A stretch of 44,123 bases of DNA from Pseudomonadota bacterium (GTDB taxonomy: Bacteria; Pseudomonadota; Gammaproteobacteria; Burkholderiales; Thiobacillaceae), in the NCBI GenBank assembly GCA_021826065.1, contig JAKADY010000025.1, forward strand, positions 1 through 44,123. The letters run 5' to 3'. Of this stretch, positions 43,906 to 44,123 are shown piece by piece. Under the pieces are notes generated by a model that made no database searches, had not been told where the DNA came from, and was given only the letters and a program-made list of their open reading frames with translations. The number at the start of each line of letters is the position of its first letter. Position 1 is the first letter of the stretch. The position numbers and the translations under genes were made by a program.

Positions 43906-44123
43906 TGCTTGACGACCTTCTTGGGATCGACCGTGGCGCGCAGGTTCAGCCACTCTCTGGGCACGACGTATTCGCCGCCCACCGGCTTGACCGCCCCGAT
44001 CCATTTGAAGGCCGCCTCCGGCTCGGTGAAATAGTTGTACTTGGCATAGATCGCCTGACCCTCTGGGCTGTTTACGAAATCGATGAACTGCTGGGCGAGC
44101 TTCACTGCTTGACGACCTTCTTG
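43897..44123. repeat. 27-bp direct repeat, 200 bp apart, at the window edge
   Basis: The 27 bases at 43897-43923 (starting GAGCTTCACTGCTTGACG) are repeated exactly at 44097-44123, the last bases of the window. The repeat spans the stop of the binding-protein gene and the start of the permease gene. A 200-bp period is not a multiple of three, so the copies fall in different frames. Confidence 0.9.
43902..44123 (-). CDS. ABC transporter substrate-binding protein, C-terminal part (runs off the window)
   Basis: The visible 3' end encodes VKLAQQFIDFVNSPEGQAIY and YNYFTEPEAAFKW, then a tail ending DPKKVVKQ. The FxxFVxSPEGQAIxxKY pattern is the usual C-terminal helix of periplasmic oxyanion-binding proteins of the ModA/WtpA/TupA kind. 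The N-terminal part and signal peptide are beyond the right edge. The last 27 bases of the window repeat the end of this gene, so the upstream sequence shown may be unreliable. Confidence 0.65.
   Translation of the reverse strand, partial: QEGRQAVKLAQQFIDFVNSPEGQAIYAKYNYFTEPEAAFKWIGAVKPVGGEYVVPREWLNLRATVDPKKVVKQ

Noticed and set aside
43897-44123. Attachment-site repeats of an integrated element
   Set aside because: Only 200 bp separates the copies, there is no integrase, and one copy ends exactly at the window edge, so an assembly effect or local duplication is more likely.

Overview
The window is GC-rich DNA from a Gram-negative proteobacterium. It carries the full outer-membrane biogenesis cluster (rseP, bamA, skp, lpxD, fabZ, lpxA, lpxB), flagellar stator genes and many c-type cytochromes. 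The order rpsB-tsf-pyrH-frr-uppS-cdsA-dxr-rseP-bamA-skp-lpxD-fabZ-lpxA-lpxB-rnhB is typical of beta- and gammaproteobacteria. SHP-type cytochromes, a [NiFe]-hydrogenase small subunit, a PEP-CTERM-associated acyltransferase and a molybdate-type transporter suggest a respiratory, environmental, perhaps chemolithotrophic lineage. The sequence alone does not fix the genus.

Layout. 1-1831: fragment of a secreted PKD-domain protein cut by a complete IS630-family element. 1976-4154: metallo-beta-lactamase-fold hydrolase, DUF504 protein, secreted dienelactone hydrolase. 4390-6857: cytochrome c / cytochrome b / SHP / diheme cytochrome operon, divergent from a truncated haemoglobin. 7108-8721: coiled-coil OmpA lipoprotein. 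8749-9126: tRNA-Ser(UGA) whose 5' half is tandemly repeated within a hairpin-rich 145-bp unit. 9224-11795: pabB and moaA, divergent. 11824-13277: hydrogenase small subunit with a C-terminal cytochrome c domain, translationally coupled to an EF-hand protein, with no large subunit in view. 13425-14187: yybP-ykoY manganese riboswitch and a UPF0016/MneA exporter. 14559-29896: PilZ protein, then the translation, isoprenoid, phospholipid and lipid A cluster. 29919-34158: motA, motB, a membrane-anchored methyltransferase and an HDOD gene split by an in-frame amber codon. 34177-37910: ppsA and its regulator ppsR, divergent, separated almost entirely by two MITE-like elements. 38040-44123: PEP-CTERM acyltransferase, an EF-G paralogue, a SYLF protein and a molybdate/tungstate-type ABC transporter running off the right edge.

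Repeats are the unusual layer. A roughly 235-bp element with 18-bp terminal inverted repeats occurs three times, each copy between 5-bp direct repeats. A heptanucleotide repeat (CWGTCYT) occurs in three blocks of exactly nine units; two of these end at the start codons of lpxA and motB and stand where a Shine-Dalgarno would be. The tRNA-Ser half-gene array is a third repeat system.

The best candidates for something undescribed are the hydrogenase-cytochrome fusion with its EF-hand partner, the tRNA-Ser array and the heptamer leaders. The last 27 bases of the window repeat a sequence 200 bp earlier, so the right edge may be an assembly end.
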